Assembly: GCA_017993835.1 (NCBI GenBank)
Contig: JAGOLX010000038.1
Span: forward strand, 1-59,453
From: Phycisphaerae bacterium
GTDB lineage: Bacteria > Planctomycetota > Phycisphaerae > Sedimentisphaerales > Anaerobacaceae
DNA length: 59,453 bases
Direction: 5' to 3'
Part shown: piece after piece, positions 41,516-50,223 of the stretch
Numbering within the stretch: position 1 is the stretch's first letter
Layout: the number at the start of each line of letters is the position of its first letter
Translations under genes and position numbers: made by a program
Notes under the pieces: model-generated
The model's database searches: none
The model's input: the letters and a program-made list of their open reading frames with translations, nothing else
Told to the model about the DNA's origin: nothing

Positions 41516-42593
41516 AAAGGGGTCAGGCTTTGGATATAGGTGTTCCGAGCGTCCGCCAGAGTCCCGGGTACCGGCGACTCTTGCGTTCCTGCGCGATTGC
41601 CTTGCTGAGCCCGTAGAGGTTGCCCATGTGCATGGTCTCGCGGAACCAGCGGTTTGTGACGCCGCAATGCTGCTTGATCCAGCCTGCGAGCACCACCTTC
41701 CAGGCGGCAAGTTTGCGGTCCGATTGCAGATCCGCCCGGGTCTTGCCCAAACGCCGAAGTCCCTCCTGCAGAAGTGCTTCCGCTCGTTCCTCACCGTAGT
41801 CCGCCAACTCGACCCCGCTGCCCAACGCGGGACGTCCCTTCTCCAGCTTCTGGATCAGGGCCCTCTTGCCTTCCCGTGTCCCGATGTACCAACCCCGGCA
41901 TAACTGCTGATGCAGTGCCGCCCGATCTGTGGGGTCCTGGGCTTCGGTCATTACCAAATACCGCTGGTAGCATCGCATTCCCGCCCGCGTCGGCTGGAGC
42001 CCGCCAGCCAAGTGCAACCAGTCTGAATTCACCAGGCACGCCGGACGTATCCGGCGGAAGAACTTGGGAAAACTGCTCAGTTCGTGGTCTCCCAACGTGT
42101 CCACGCGCTGAAGGCCCGCTCGCACAGGATTCAGATGAATGTAGTTGACCACCCGAAGCAGCGAATCACCCGCCTCGATCAGCAGGGCCTTGTAGCGCCC
42201 CTGGAACACGTGACCGCGGTCGTGCACCAGCCGATTGAACCGGTTGGCAAATGTGCTCTGCAACCACTGCATCCCTGCGGCCAGCCGCCCGTCGCGGGTC
42301 TGGACGCAAAGGTGATAGTGATTCGACATGAGCACGTACGCGTGCAGACGCCAGCCGAAACGCTCGCACGCATCGAAGAGCGTCTGCTCAAACGATGCGC
42401 CGGAGCCGGCGACCGCGAAGACGTCCTGACGGTAGTTGCCACGATTGAGCACGTGGTACACCGCTCCGGCATATTCAATTCTCGGGAGCCGAGCCATGAT
42501 CGTACCTTATCAGACCCTACTCCTCCGCGTCAACACCTATACCCAAAGCCTGACCCCTTTTCTTCTCCCCAAAGCCTGACCCCTTTTCTTCTC
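41516..42593. mobile_element. RAYT transposase unit with 29-bp terminal inverted repeats
   Basis: The left end 41516-41544 (AAAGGGGTCAGGCTTTGG then ATATAGGTGTT) is the reverse complement of 42532-42560 with one mismatch. Between them lies a single REP-associated tyrosine transposase gene. At the right side the inner 25 bases (CCAAAGCCTGACCCC then TTTTCTTCTC) are repeated once more, 42543-42567 and 42569-42593, one base apart. The stop codon of the transposase lies inside the left repeat. Confidence 0.85.
41523..42497 (-). CDS. REP-associated tyrosine transposase (RAYT, Y1_Tnp family)
   Basis: The product has 324 residues. The N-terminal Y1 transposase domain shows ARLPRIEYAGAVYHVLNRGN (residues 2-21), the HUH motif as SNHYHLCVQT, and the conserved block HVFQGRYKALLIE...VVNYIHLNPVRAGL. 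The C-terminal extension (about 190-324) is helical and typical of the longer RAYT type. These enzymes nick single-stranded palindromic DNA and are associated with spread of extragenic palindromes. The last codons (ISKA) and stop fall within the left terminal repeat, so the gene and its ends have moved as one piece. Confidence 0.93.
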   Translation of the reverse strand: MARLPRIEYAGAVYHVLNRGNYRQDVFAVAGSGASFEQTLFDACERFGWRLHAYVLMSNHYHLCVQTRDGRLAAGMQWLQSTFANRFNRLVHDRGHVFQGRYKALLIEAGDSLLRVVNYIHLNPVRAGLQRVDTLGDHELSSFPKFFRRIRPACLVNSDWLHLAGGLQPTRAGMRCYQRYLVMTEAQDPTDRAALHQQLCRGWYIGTREGKRALIQKLEKGRPALGSGVELADYGEERAEALLQEGLRRLGKTRADLQSDRKLAAWKVVLAGWIKQHCGVTNRWFRETMHMGNLYGLSKAIAQERKSRRYPGLWRTLGTPISKA

Positions 42594-42642
42594 GAAACCA
42601 CAGAGGCGAATCCCTCACGCGTAGCCGCGGAGGCAATCGGGA

Positions 42643-42668
42643 GGGGTAGGCTCCGCCCGCCGTCTTCC
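42643..42668. repeat. Shortened GTGGGC-type palindrome
   Basis: GGGTAGGCTCCGCCCGCCGTCTTC-type copy, 50 bases right of the RAYT unit; the other flank carries the full copy at 41403-41430. Split form: GGGTAGGCTCC and GCCCGCCGTCTTC. Confidence 0.6.
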
Positions 42669-42741
42669 TGGGGGCGGCGAGAACGCCAAAACAAATGACC
42701 TGCCTCCTCGGCCTGAGGCGGCGGATCTTCGCAACCATCTG

Positions 42742-42770
42742 TTGACCGATCGCACGCTCCGTGCTATGCT
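42742..42770 (+). promoter_or_regulatory. Sigma-70 promoter of the small ORF-astacin operon
   Basis: TTGACC (42742-42747), 17 bases, TATGCT (42765-42770). The expected start site is about 42777, just before the GGAGG ribosome site at 42787. Confidence 0.65.
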
Positions 42771-42797
42771 TTCTTCTGCCAGCGAAGGAGGTTGGAA

Positions 42798-43043
42798 ATG
42801 TTGGCCGTGCCCGGCATCAGAGAATCCGAGGCAGAATTTCCGCAACGCGAGCGGCCAAGTCGGGAGAGCCAGGGAGGAAATCGCGTCTGTCGGGTCCACA
42901 TCGTAGAATCCAGCTACGTCGAGGGCACTCATCCAGGAATTCAGATCCGGGCTCGGGTCCTCCGCACACGGAAGGTCGCTCAGCCCTGCGGCTCTGTGGA
43001 GGCTGCACGATCAGGCATTTATGGATTAGGAGATAGAATATGA
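42798..43043 (+). CDS. Small hypothetical protein coupled to the astacin gene
   Basis: The product has 81 residues and is unrecognised. Support: consensus-like promoter, AAGGAGG six bases before ATG 42798, and a TGA stop (43041-43043) overlapping the next gene's ATG (43040) as ATGA, the signature of translational coupling. It contains a single Cys pair region (NRVCRVHIVESSYVEGTHPG, then VAQPCGSV) and no signal peptide. It might be a leader cistron rather than a functional protein. Confidence 0.5.
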   Translation: MLAVPGIRESEAEFPQRERPSRESQGGNRVCRVHIVESSYVEGTHPGIQIRARVLRTRKVAQPCGSVEAARSGIYGLGDRI

Positions 43044-44920
43044 CCGGTCATAGACTCGTCACCTCATCGACTCGGAGTCCGCTCGTATCCGAAGGAGTTC
43101 TGTTGGTTGTTCTCTGTGCCTTTGTCGCCTCGCTCCCCAGGAGGGTCGTCTTTGCCGCAGAGGAGGCCTTCGACATCTTGCCCTGGACGGACGGGATCGT
43201 GTACTACAAGTTCGACGATGGTTCGGTCGGTCCCGTGGCCGTGCACGCGGACGACCAGGCGAAGATCGAGAACGAGATGGCGACATGGGAACAGGCACTG
43301 ACCCTTGCCGACCCGAGCGGCTCGGGAACGAAACGATACATCGACTTCCGCCCGTGCGGCAACACTCCCCGGACAAACTATCTTCTCGTTCGATACAATC
43401 ACCTGAATGCAGACGGGACGGAGGCCGAGTGCAACAACATGCCGGACCCGGTCGGCATGGAAGCCCGAGATCCCGATGGTCATCCTGAGAACGAGAACGA
43501 CGATGGGGTCACGGAACTGCACTTTCGACGGGGGACGTGTCCCGCCGAGGCGGACGCGACCCATTTGTCGCTGCCCGTCCCCGCGAGCGCAAGGACGAAC
43601 CAGCCTGACCGCATCATTCTCCACGAGTTGGGCCACGCCCTGGGTTTCTGGCATGAGTTCAACCGCGAAGACGCCGATCGGTGGTTGATCGAGGTTCCCG
43701 ATGAAGATGGGGATGTCTTCGCCGATTCATTCGGGACGAAGGCGGGTCTCATGCCGGCGTTGGGCAATTACGACTATGATTCGATCATGCATTACGGCTC
43801 GGGGAAGATCGGAGGCGCCCCTGACTATAACGACTACCTCGATAACACGTTCGACAAGGGCATCCAAAAGGCCGTGCTTTCCGAACGAGACAAATCCCGC
43901 CTTCTGCAGTACCTGGCGCACGAGCGATATCCCAACTGGGGTTTTTTCAAGTCCCTCAGCTCTCAGTCACGGTACGATCCGGATGAGCTGCCCGACCCCT
44001 ATCTGGTGGAGGGCGTCGAAGCGATGGGGACACCGGCAATCGCCTACCAGAGCCCCGGCAATTACACCCTGTTCGCCCGCGGTTCCGACAACTGCATCTA
44101 TTGTCAGGAGTATTGGACCGCGACGAACAATCTTCCGGTGGTGGACCGTTGGCGTTCCATTGGATCGCGTTTCAGTTCCGATCCGGCCGCGGTCTCGCGG
44201 GCTGCCGACAGATACGATGTCGTCGCTGTCAACGATCAAGGAGACGTTCAGCGCATCAAATACATCGAGGGAGTCTGGTACGAACCGCTGACCATCCGGG
44301 GCGGGCACCCCACGGGCGGGCTCAAGCAGGACGACAATGGGAACTACATAGGCCCAGCCATTGCCTCGCGAGGCGCCAACCTGCTGGAGGTATTCGTCGT
44401 CCGCAGCGACGGGCGTCTGGCGGTGACCACATGGAGCAACAACACCTGGGGGCAGTGGCGTACGCTCGACGATGGCTATGACATAACCGCGCAACCGGCC
44501 GCGGTCGCTCTCTCCGATGCGGAGATCCAGCTCGCCATCAACGAGAGCCATGTGTTCCTGTACGAACCCCTTCTGACATTTGCTCCCCTGGTGCCGTCGT
44601 TTTCCGTGGGCATCGCCAAGGCCGCCACAGCGAACGATGCCCCGCCTGCGATAGCCACGCGGGGCGGCCAGACCAGTCGTTATCGCGTGCTCATCGCGAA
44701 CTCCTACGGCCGCATATCTCACCGGACTGCCACCGGGGACTGGATGGAAATTGGCGGGATCCTCAAGCCCGGCACGGGACCGGCCGCTGTGGCAACCGGA
44801 GATTACTCGTTCAGACTCCTCATGAACGGCGAAGATGCCACCGGGTGCGATCTCTCCTACTCCTCAGGGCCCGGCCGCGACAGTCGCCCAGGCGGCCTCT
44901 GGATAAGAGATTGCGATTGA
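43040..44920 (+). CDS. Astacin-like (M12A) secreted metalloprotease with C-terminal lectin-like propeller
   Basis: The product has 626 residues and a TAGGAG ribosome site. The signal segment is about residues 17-40 (EGVLLVVLCAFVASLP...VVFAA). The catalytic domain (about 45-300) carries the complete astacin zinc signature HELGHALGFWHE (about 195-206) and the Met-turn SIMHYGS (about 251-257). The remaining about 300 residues form repeats such as GTPAIAYQSPGNYTLFARGSDNCIY, SDPAAVSRAADRYDVVAVNDQGDVQ, GPAIASRGANLLEVFVVRSDGRL and PPAIATRGGQTSRYRVLIANSYGRI, a pattern of PLL-like lectin or sialidase-type beta-propellers. It is expected outside the cell, degrading proteins while bound to glycans. Confidence 0.9.
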   Translation: MTGHRLVTSSTRSPLVSEGVLLVVLCAFVASLPRRVVFAAEEAFDILPWTDGIVYYKFDDGSVGPVAVHADDQAKIENEMATWEQALTLADPSGSGTKRYIDFRPCGNTPRTNYLLVRYNHLNADGTEAECNNMPDPVGMEARDPDGHPENENDDGVTELHFRRGTCPAEADATHLSLPVPASARTNQPDRIILHELGHALGFWHEFNREDADRWLIEVPDEDGDVFADSFGTKAGLMPALGNYDYDSIMHYGSGKIGGAPDYNDYLDNTFDKGIQKAVLSERDKSRLLQYLAHERYPNWGFFKSLSSQSRYDPDELPDPYLVEGVEAMGTPAIAYQSPGNYTLFARGSDNCIYCQEYWTATNNLPVVDRWRSIGSRFSSDPAAVSRAADRYDVVAVNDQGDVQRIKYIEGVWYEPLTIRGGHPTGGLKQDDNGNYIGPAIASRGANLLEVFVVRSDGRLAVTTWSNNTWGQWRTLDDGYDITAQPAAVALSDAEIQLAINESHVFLYEPLLTFAPLVPSFSVGIAKAATANDAPPAIATRGGQTSRYRVLIANSYGRISHRTATGDWMEIGGILKPGTGPAAVATGDYSFRLLMNGEDATGCDLSYSSGPGRDSRPGGLWIRDCD

Positions 44921-45550
44921 AGGGGGGACTTCGGGACGTCAAACTGGGCTTTGCATGAATAGAAATGCCCCCCGCGCCTGACTGTGATCGCCTGTCATTT
45001 CGCGGTCGGCTCTGAATCGTCCACCTCAAACAAGTACGGCCCCCCCGGAATTCCGGACAGATCGCGGGGGGACCTGCCGCCGGGCGTGGACCTCGGCCCG
45101 GCACCGGGGAATGGAACGGGGGAATGGAACGGTGTCAGGTACATTTTGGGCGTGCGGGCGAAGGTGTGGATTCTGAACGTCTGCCGCATTTCGGCGTCAC
45201 CAGCGGAGAAGAGGCCGCGGTAATGGGTGTCTCCGCCAGTATCCTCGAAGGCGTCAGAAAAGAGAGTGTTGTCTCAAGCGGAGCCGCAGGGACGCGGAGG
45301 GAAGACGGGGAGAAGGTGAGAAGATCAGAACGTGAGAAGGTCGGAGTCGTGGTTCGGCGAATTCGGGGGTCCGCCCATGCCTTCCGTGCTCTGCGTCTCC
45401 GCGCGAGTCGATGGCGATTCTATCGAGAAGGAAGACGGTGGGCATAGCCCACCCTACCGCTCTCGCCATCACCATGACAGGTAATTCCTTATCCCACAAG
45501 AGGTTACAGGGTTTCTCTGTGGCCTCTGCGTCTCGGTGGTGAGGACGGGA
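44921..45550. other. Intergenic region with transposon-end and repeat remnants
   Basis: No credible gene. At 45128-45150 is GAACGGTGTCAGGTACATTT, a phrase like the GGGGTCAGG ends of the RAYT unit. At 45308-45346 is the GAGAAGGTGAGAAG simple repeat also present near 25368. A GTGGGC palindrome is at 45431-45458. GCGTGGACCTCGGCCCG near 45075 matches the AP2 relic and may be a tiny fragment of it. Confidence 0.5.
45431..45458 (-). repeat. GGTAGGGTGGGC palindromic repeat, inverted copy
   Basis: GAAGACGGTGGGCATAGCCC then ACCCTACC; its reverse complement equals 41403-41430 except at the two central bases. Confidence 0.8.
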
Positions 45551-46399
45551 TCACTTCTGGGTGTAGTCGATAATGCGGGCGATCTCGCTTCGCAGGTCTT
45601 TGCGGTGGACGATCATATCGACGAAGCCGTGCTCGAGCATGAACTCCGCGGTCTGGAAGCCGTCGGGCAGCTCGACCTTGATGGTCTCCGCGATCGTGCG
45701 GGGGCCGGCGAAGCCGATCAGGGCGCCCGGCTCGGCGACGATCACGTCGCCCAGCATGGCGAAACTGGCGGTGACGCCGCCGGTGGTGGGGTCGGCCAGG
45801 ACGGAGATGAACAGGCCCTTGGCCTCGTCGAGTCGGGCCATGGCGGCGGACGTCTTGGCCATCTGGCCGAGCGAGACGACGCCCTCGTGCATGCGGGCCC
45901 CGCCGGAACAGCTTACGACGATCAAGGGGAGCGACTCTTCGATGGCCTTGTCGACCGCGACGCAGAGCTTCTCGCCCACGACGGCGCCCATCGAGCCCAT
46001 GAGAAAGTTGGGCTCCATGATGCCCAGGACCACACCGCGGCCTTTGATGAAGGCCTTGCCGATGAGGATGGCCTCCTTCATGCCGGACTTCTTCTCGTCG
46101 TCTTTGACCCGCTGTTTGTAGGTCGTGCCGCGATACTTGAAGTCGAGCGGGTCGGCGGTGGTCATGTCCTCCAAGATCTGCTGGAACGTGCCCTCGTCCG
46201 CGAGGTACTCGATGCGGGTCAGCGCCCCGACGCGGAAGTGGTACTCGCACTCCGGACAGACGTTGAGGTTCTTCTCGACCGCGCTGCGGTAGAGCATGTG
46301 CTCGCAACTGGGGCACTTCATCCAGAGCCCCTCGGGCATTTCCTTGCGCGGTCGCAGCGAGAAACCGTTCCAGTTCTTGGCTTTCTTTGTCATGAGCAT
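45551..46399 (-). CDS. accD: Acetyl-CoA carboxylase carboxyltransferase subunit beta
   Basis: It forms malonyl-CoA together with AccA by carboxyl transfer from biotin. The product has 282 residues. The zinc ribbon CPSCEHML...VCPECEYHFR (about 29-56) is complete. The carboxyltransferase core shows GMKEAILIGKAFIKGRGVVLGIMEPNFLMGSMG, SCSGGARMHEGVVSLGQMAK, ADPTTGGVTASFAMLGDVIVAEPGALIGFAGPR and LPDGFQTAEFMLEHGFVDMIV. It is the last gene of the gap-pgk-rpe-accD run, 27 bases after rpe. No accA is in the window. The start is ATG 46399 or ATG 46393; neither has a strong ribosome site, which suggests coupling to rpe. Confidence 0.95.
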   Translation of the reverse strand: MLMTKKAKNWNGFSLRPRKEMPEGLWMKCPSCEHMLYRSAVEKNLNVCPECEYHFRVGALTRIEYLADEGTFQQILEDMTTADPLDFKYRGTTYKQRVKDDEKKSGMKEAILIGKAFIKGRGVVLGIMEPNFLMGSMGAVVGEKLCVAVDKAIEESLPLIVVSCSGGARMHEGVVSLGQMAKTSAAMARLDEAKGLFISVLADPTTGGVTASFAMLGDVIVAEPGALIGFAGPRTIAETIKVELPDGFQTAEFMLEHGFVDMIVHRKDLRSEIARIIDYTQK

Positions 46400-46426
46400 G
46401 AGTGTACCAGATTGCTGTCGGAAAAG

Positions 46427-47107
46427 CTACGGGAGCCGTTTGCAGGCGTCGCGAATGGCCTGGATGGCGGCCAGGCGGTCGGACTTGCCGAAGATGGCGT
46501 TGCCCGCGACGAGGGTGTCGGCGCCGTAGGAGACGACGATCGGGGTCGTCCGGGCGTCGATTCCGCCATCGACCTCGACGCGGATGCTGGGCCCGACCAT
46601 CTTGCGGACCGCGATGACTTTGCGTGCAGCGTCTTCCATGAACTCCTGGCCACCAAAGCCTGGCCGGACCGTCATGACCAGCACCATGTCGCACAGCGGA
46701 GCCACCTTCGCGATCGATTCCACCGGCGTTTCCGGGTTCAGCGTGATCCCGGCGGTGCAGCCCAGGTCGTGGATTCTGTCCACCATCCGCTCCGACTCGT
46801 CGGTCACCTCGATGTGAAACGTGATATTGTCCACGCCGGCCTTCGCAAAGGCCTCAATGTACTTGGCCGGCTCGCTGATCATGAGATGACTGTCAAAGAA
46901 AAGATCGCTATATTTGCGGATCTTGGCAATCACGACCGGGCCTATTGTGATGTTCGGCACAAAATGGCCGTCCATGACGTCGAGATGGAGCATCTTCACA
47001 CCCGCGGCGGTCACGCTCGCGATCTCGTCCGCCAGTTTGGCGAAGTCCGCACTGAGAATGGATGGAGCGATCTCAACTGTGCCGGGGCTGGGCAGTGCCC
47101 TTTTCAT
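46427..47107 (-). CDS. rpe: Ribulose-phosphate 3-epimerase
   Basis: It interconverts ribulose-5-phosphate and xylulose-5-phosphate in the pentose phosphate pathway. The product has 226 residues from ATG 47107, which has a GAGGGGATG site; a longer frame to 47161 lacks one. Motifs: IAPSILSADFAKL (about 12), the metal-binding HLDVMDGHFVPNITIGP, DSHLMISEP, TFHIEV, MTVRPGFGGQEF and VEVDGGID, all as in active enzymes. A stem-loop separates it from pgk upstream. Confidence 0.96.
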   Translation of the reverse strand: MKRALPSPGTVEIAPSILSADFAKLADEIASVTAAGVKMLHLDVMDGHFVPNITIGPVVIAKIRKYSDLFFDSHLMISEPAKYIEAFAKAGVDNITFHIEVTDESERMVDRIHDLGCTAGITLNPETPVESIAKVAPLCDMVLVMTVRPGFGGQEFMEDAARKVIAVRKMVGPSIRVEVDGGIDARTTPIVVSYGADTLVAGNAIFGKSDRLAAIQAIRDACKRLP

Positions 47108-47165
47108 GGAGTCATCCCCTCTTGCGTCTGTCTTCAGTTGCGACACCGGAGAGCCAGACATACAA

Positions 47166-47198
47166 ACGAGAGCGCATGCTCGTCACATGCGCTCTCGT
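47166..47198 (-). terminator. Strong 13-bp stem-loop between pgk and rpe
   Basis: ACGAGAGCGCATG (47166-47178) pairs perfectly with CATGCGCTCTCGT (47186-47198) around a 7-base loop. On the minus strand it is followed by TTTGTATGT. It begins 37 bases after the pgk stop and ends 59 bases before rpe, so it is either a leaky terminator or an mRNA stabiliser. Confidence 0.7.
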
Positions 47199-47234
47199 AC
47201 TCATTCGTCGTGATCCCCTGTGGGGTTCACCTGT

Positions 47235-48473
47235 CTACTTGTCATTCAGGATCTCAATGGCCTTGAATTTCTTGCCTTCGAGGAATTCGAGGGAGGCGCC
47301 GCCGCCGGTCGAGATGTGGCTGATCTTCTTCTGGAGGCCGAGCTGTTCGATGGCACTGGCGCTGTCGCCGCCGCCGACGATGCTCTTGGCCCCGTTTTCG
47401 GTCGCCTTGGCGACCGCCTGGGCGATGGCCTTGGTTCCTTGGTCAAAGGGCGGGATCTCGAAGACTCCCATCGGCCCGTTCCAGACGATCGTCTTGGCGT
47501 CAACGATCTTGGCCGCGAACTCCTTGGCGGCCATAGGACCGATGTCCACCGCCTGCCAGCCGGGATCGATATCGCCGACCGCAGTCCGATGCTCGGTGCC
47601 GGCCTCCAGCTTGCGAACGACCGCGTGGTCCGGCGGGAGCAGGACTTCGCAGCTCATGTCCGCCGCTCGGTCCAGCAGCTCCTGGGCCTTGTCCAGGAAA
47701 TCGTCCTCGACCCGGCTGCCGCCGATGGCCTTGCCGCGAGTCTTCAAGAACGTATAGGCCATTGCCCCGCCAATGACGATGCGATCAACTTTGCCGATGA
47801 GGTTCTCGATGACGCCGATTTTGTCGGAGACCTTGGCGCCGCCGAGGATGGCGACGAACGGGTGCACCGGGTTGCTGATGGTGTCGCCGAGGAACCTGAG
47901 TTCCTTCTCGATCAGGAAGCCGGTCACTCGCGGCTTGCCTTCCATCACCTGCGGCACCGTGTACATCGAGGCATTATCCCGGTGGGCGGTGCCGAAGGCG
48001 TCATCCACGTAGATGTCCGCCATGGCGGCCAGCTTCCTGGCGAAGTTGTCCTTCGCCTCGCGAAGCTGCTTGTCCTCCTTGGCGGCCTTGTCCTTGATGA
48101 CCTCTTCCCGATTGAAACGGAGGTTCTCGAGCAGCAGGACGTCGCCGGTCTTGAGGGCCGCGGCCTTGGCCGTGGCGTCCGGACCGACGCTGTCGTCGGC
48201 AAAGATCACCTTCTTGCCCAGCAGCTCGGAGAGCCTCACCGCCACCGGCTTGAGGGTATACGCGTCGTCCCTCGCGCCTTCGGGCCGACCCAGGTGACTC
48301 ATCAGGATCAGGGTGCCGCCGCGATCCAGCACGTTCTTGATCGTGGGCAGCGCCTTGACGATGCGGTCGTCACTGGTGATGTTGCCGTTATCGTCCTGCG
48401 GGACGTTGAAATCGACTCGCATCAGGACTTTCTTGTCCTTGACCTCGATATCAGCAACCGTCTTCTTGGCCAT
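47235..48473 (-). CDS. pgk: Phosphoglycerate kinase
   Basis: It makes ATP and 3-phosphoglycerate from 1,3-bisphosphoglycerate in glycolysis. The product has 412 residues. ATG 48473 follows AAAGGGGA, and MAKKTVADIEVKDKKVLMRV is the usual N-terminus. Motifs: LMRVDFNVPQDD, LILMSHLGRPEG, LLLENLRFNREE, DAFGTAHRDNASM, ILGGAKVSDKIGVIENLI, WNGPMGVFE and the C-terminal GGGDSASAIEQ nucleotide loop. It lies downstream of gap in the same direction, with a dispersed palindromic element between them. Confidence 0.97.
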   Translation of the reverse strand: MAKKTVADIEVKDKKVLMRVDFNVPQDDNGNITSDDRIVKALPTIKNVLDRGGTLILMSHLGRPEGARDDAYTLKPVAVRLSELLGKKVIFADDSVGPDATAKAAALKTGDVLLLENLRFNREEVIKDKAAKEDKQLREAKDNFARKLAAMADIYVDDAFGTAHRDNASMYTVPQVMEGKPRVTGFLIEKELRFLGDTISNPVHPFVAILGGAKVSDKIGVIENLIGKVDRIVIGGAMAYTFLKTRGKAIGGSRVEDDFLDKAQELLDRAADMSCEVLLPPDHAVVRKLEAGTEHRTAVGDIDPGWQAVDIGPMAAKEFAAKIVDAKTIVWNGPMGVFEIPPFDQGTKAIAQAVAKATENGAKSIVGGGDSASAIEQLGLQKKISHISTGGGASLEFLEGKKFKAIEILNDK

Positions 48474-48483
48474 AAAATCCCCT

Positions 48484-48594
48484 TTGAATTTACTATTCAC
48501 GATCTACGATTTGCTGTCGCCGCTTCGGGGGACCCCCCGCGACAACGGCCTCAGAATCCCGAATCGTAAATCGTCAATCATAAATCGTAAATCA
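48484..48594. repeat. ATTTACGATTTAC palindromic element, copy 2
   Basis: The left arm (GAATTTACTATTCACGATCT) and right arm (about 48562-48594, AATCGTAAATCG then TCAATCATAAATCG) are imperfect complements. The element lies between the gap stop and the pgk ribosome site. It has the same orientation, boundaries and operon placement as 8084-8172; the middle portions differ. Confidence 0.8.
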
Positions 48595-49736
<1,142 letters not shown>

Positions 49737-50223
49737 GGATTTATTGACCCTTGTCGGCATGCCAGGAACAGCGTCTGGCTGCTCTGCACGATATGACGCC
49801 TCCCGCCGGCCTTTGGGCCGGGAAATGGCGGTTATCAACGCGAGGGTCCGAAAATACGTACTTCTACGGATGGAATTCCCTTACCCCAGTGGGTACAATA
49901 GAATCATGGCCGGCGGCCGGGGAGCGGGGTTTCCCTGCTTCCGTACTGCCGTTGGCTGTTTCCACGCCGAGGCGCTGTCCATGCGAGGCTCTCGACAACG
50001 GAGGTGAAGAAGATGCACGCCGCACCATGTCATTGCGAGCGCAGCGCGGCAATCTCGTCCCAGGGGTTGCTTGGGGCCGGGCTATATTCGCCACGGAACG
50101 ACTCGAAACCGCAGATACACGCTGATGAACGCGGTCAGTCAGGATCGACTCGCGCAGAGGCGCGGGGACGCAGGGGTAGGGTGGGCTGTGCCCACCGTTC
50201 ACCAAACGAATCGGAGGCAGAAC
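49737..50223. other. Intergenic region upstream of the GLUG gene
   Basis: No gene seen. It contains TGTCATTGCGAGCGCAGCG (about 50029), a motif common in bacterial extragenic repeats, and a GTGGGC palindrome at 50175-50196 that ends 28 bases before the GLUG start codon. Confidence 0.5.
50175..50196. repeat. GGTAGGGTGGGC palindromic repeat
   Basis: GGTAGGGTGGGC-TGTGCCCACC; same family as 41403-41430, with a shortened tail (GTTC in place of GTCTTC). Confidence 0.8.

Noticed and set aside
47220-48569. 449-codon + strand frame
   Set aside because: Antisense to pgk and to the repeat element.
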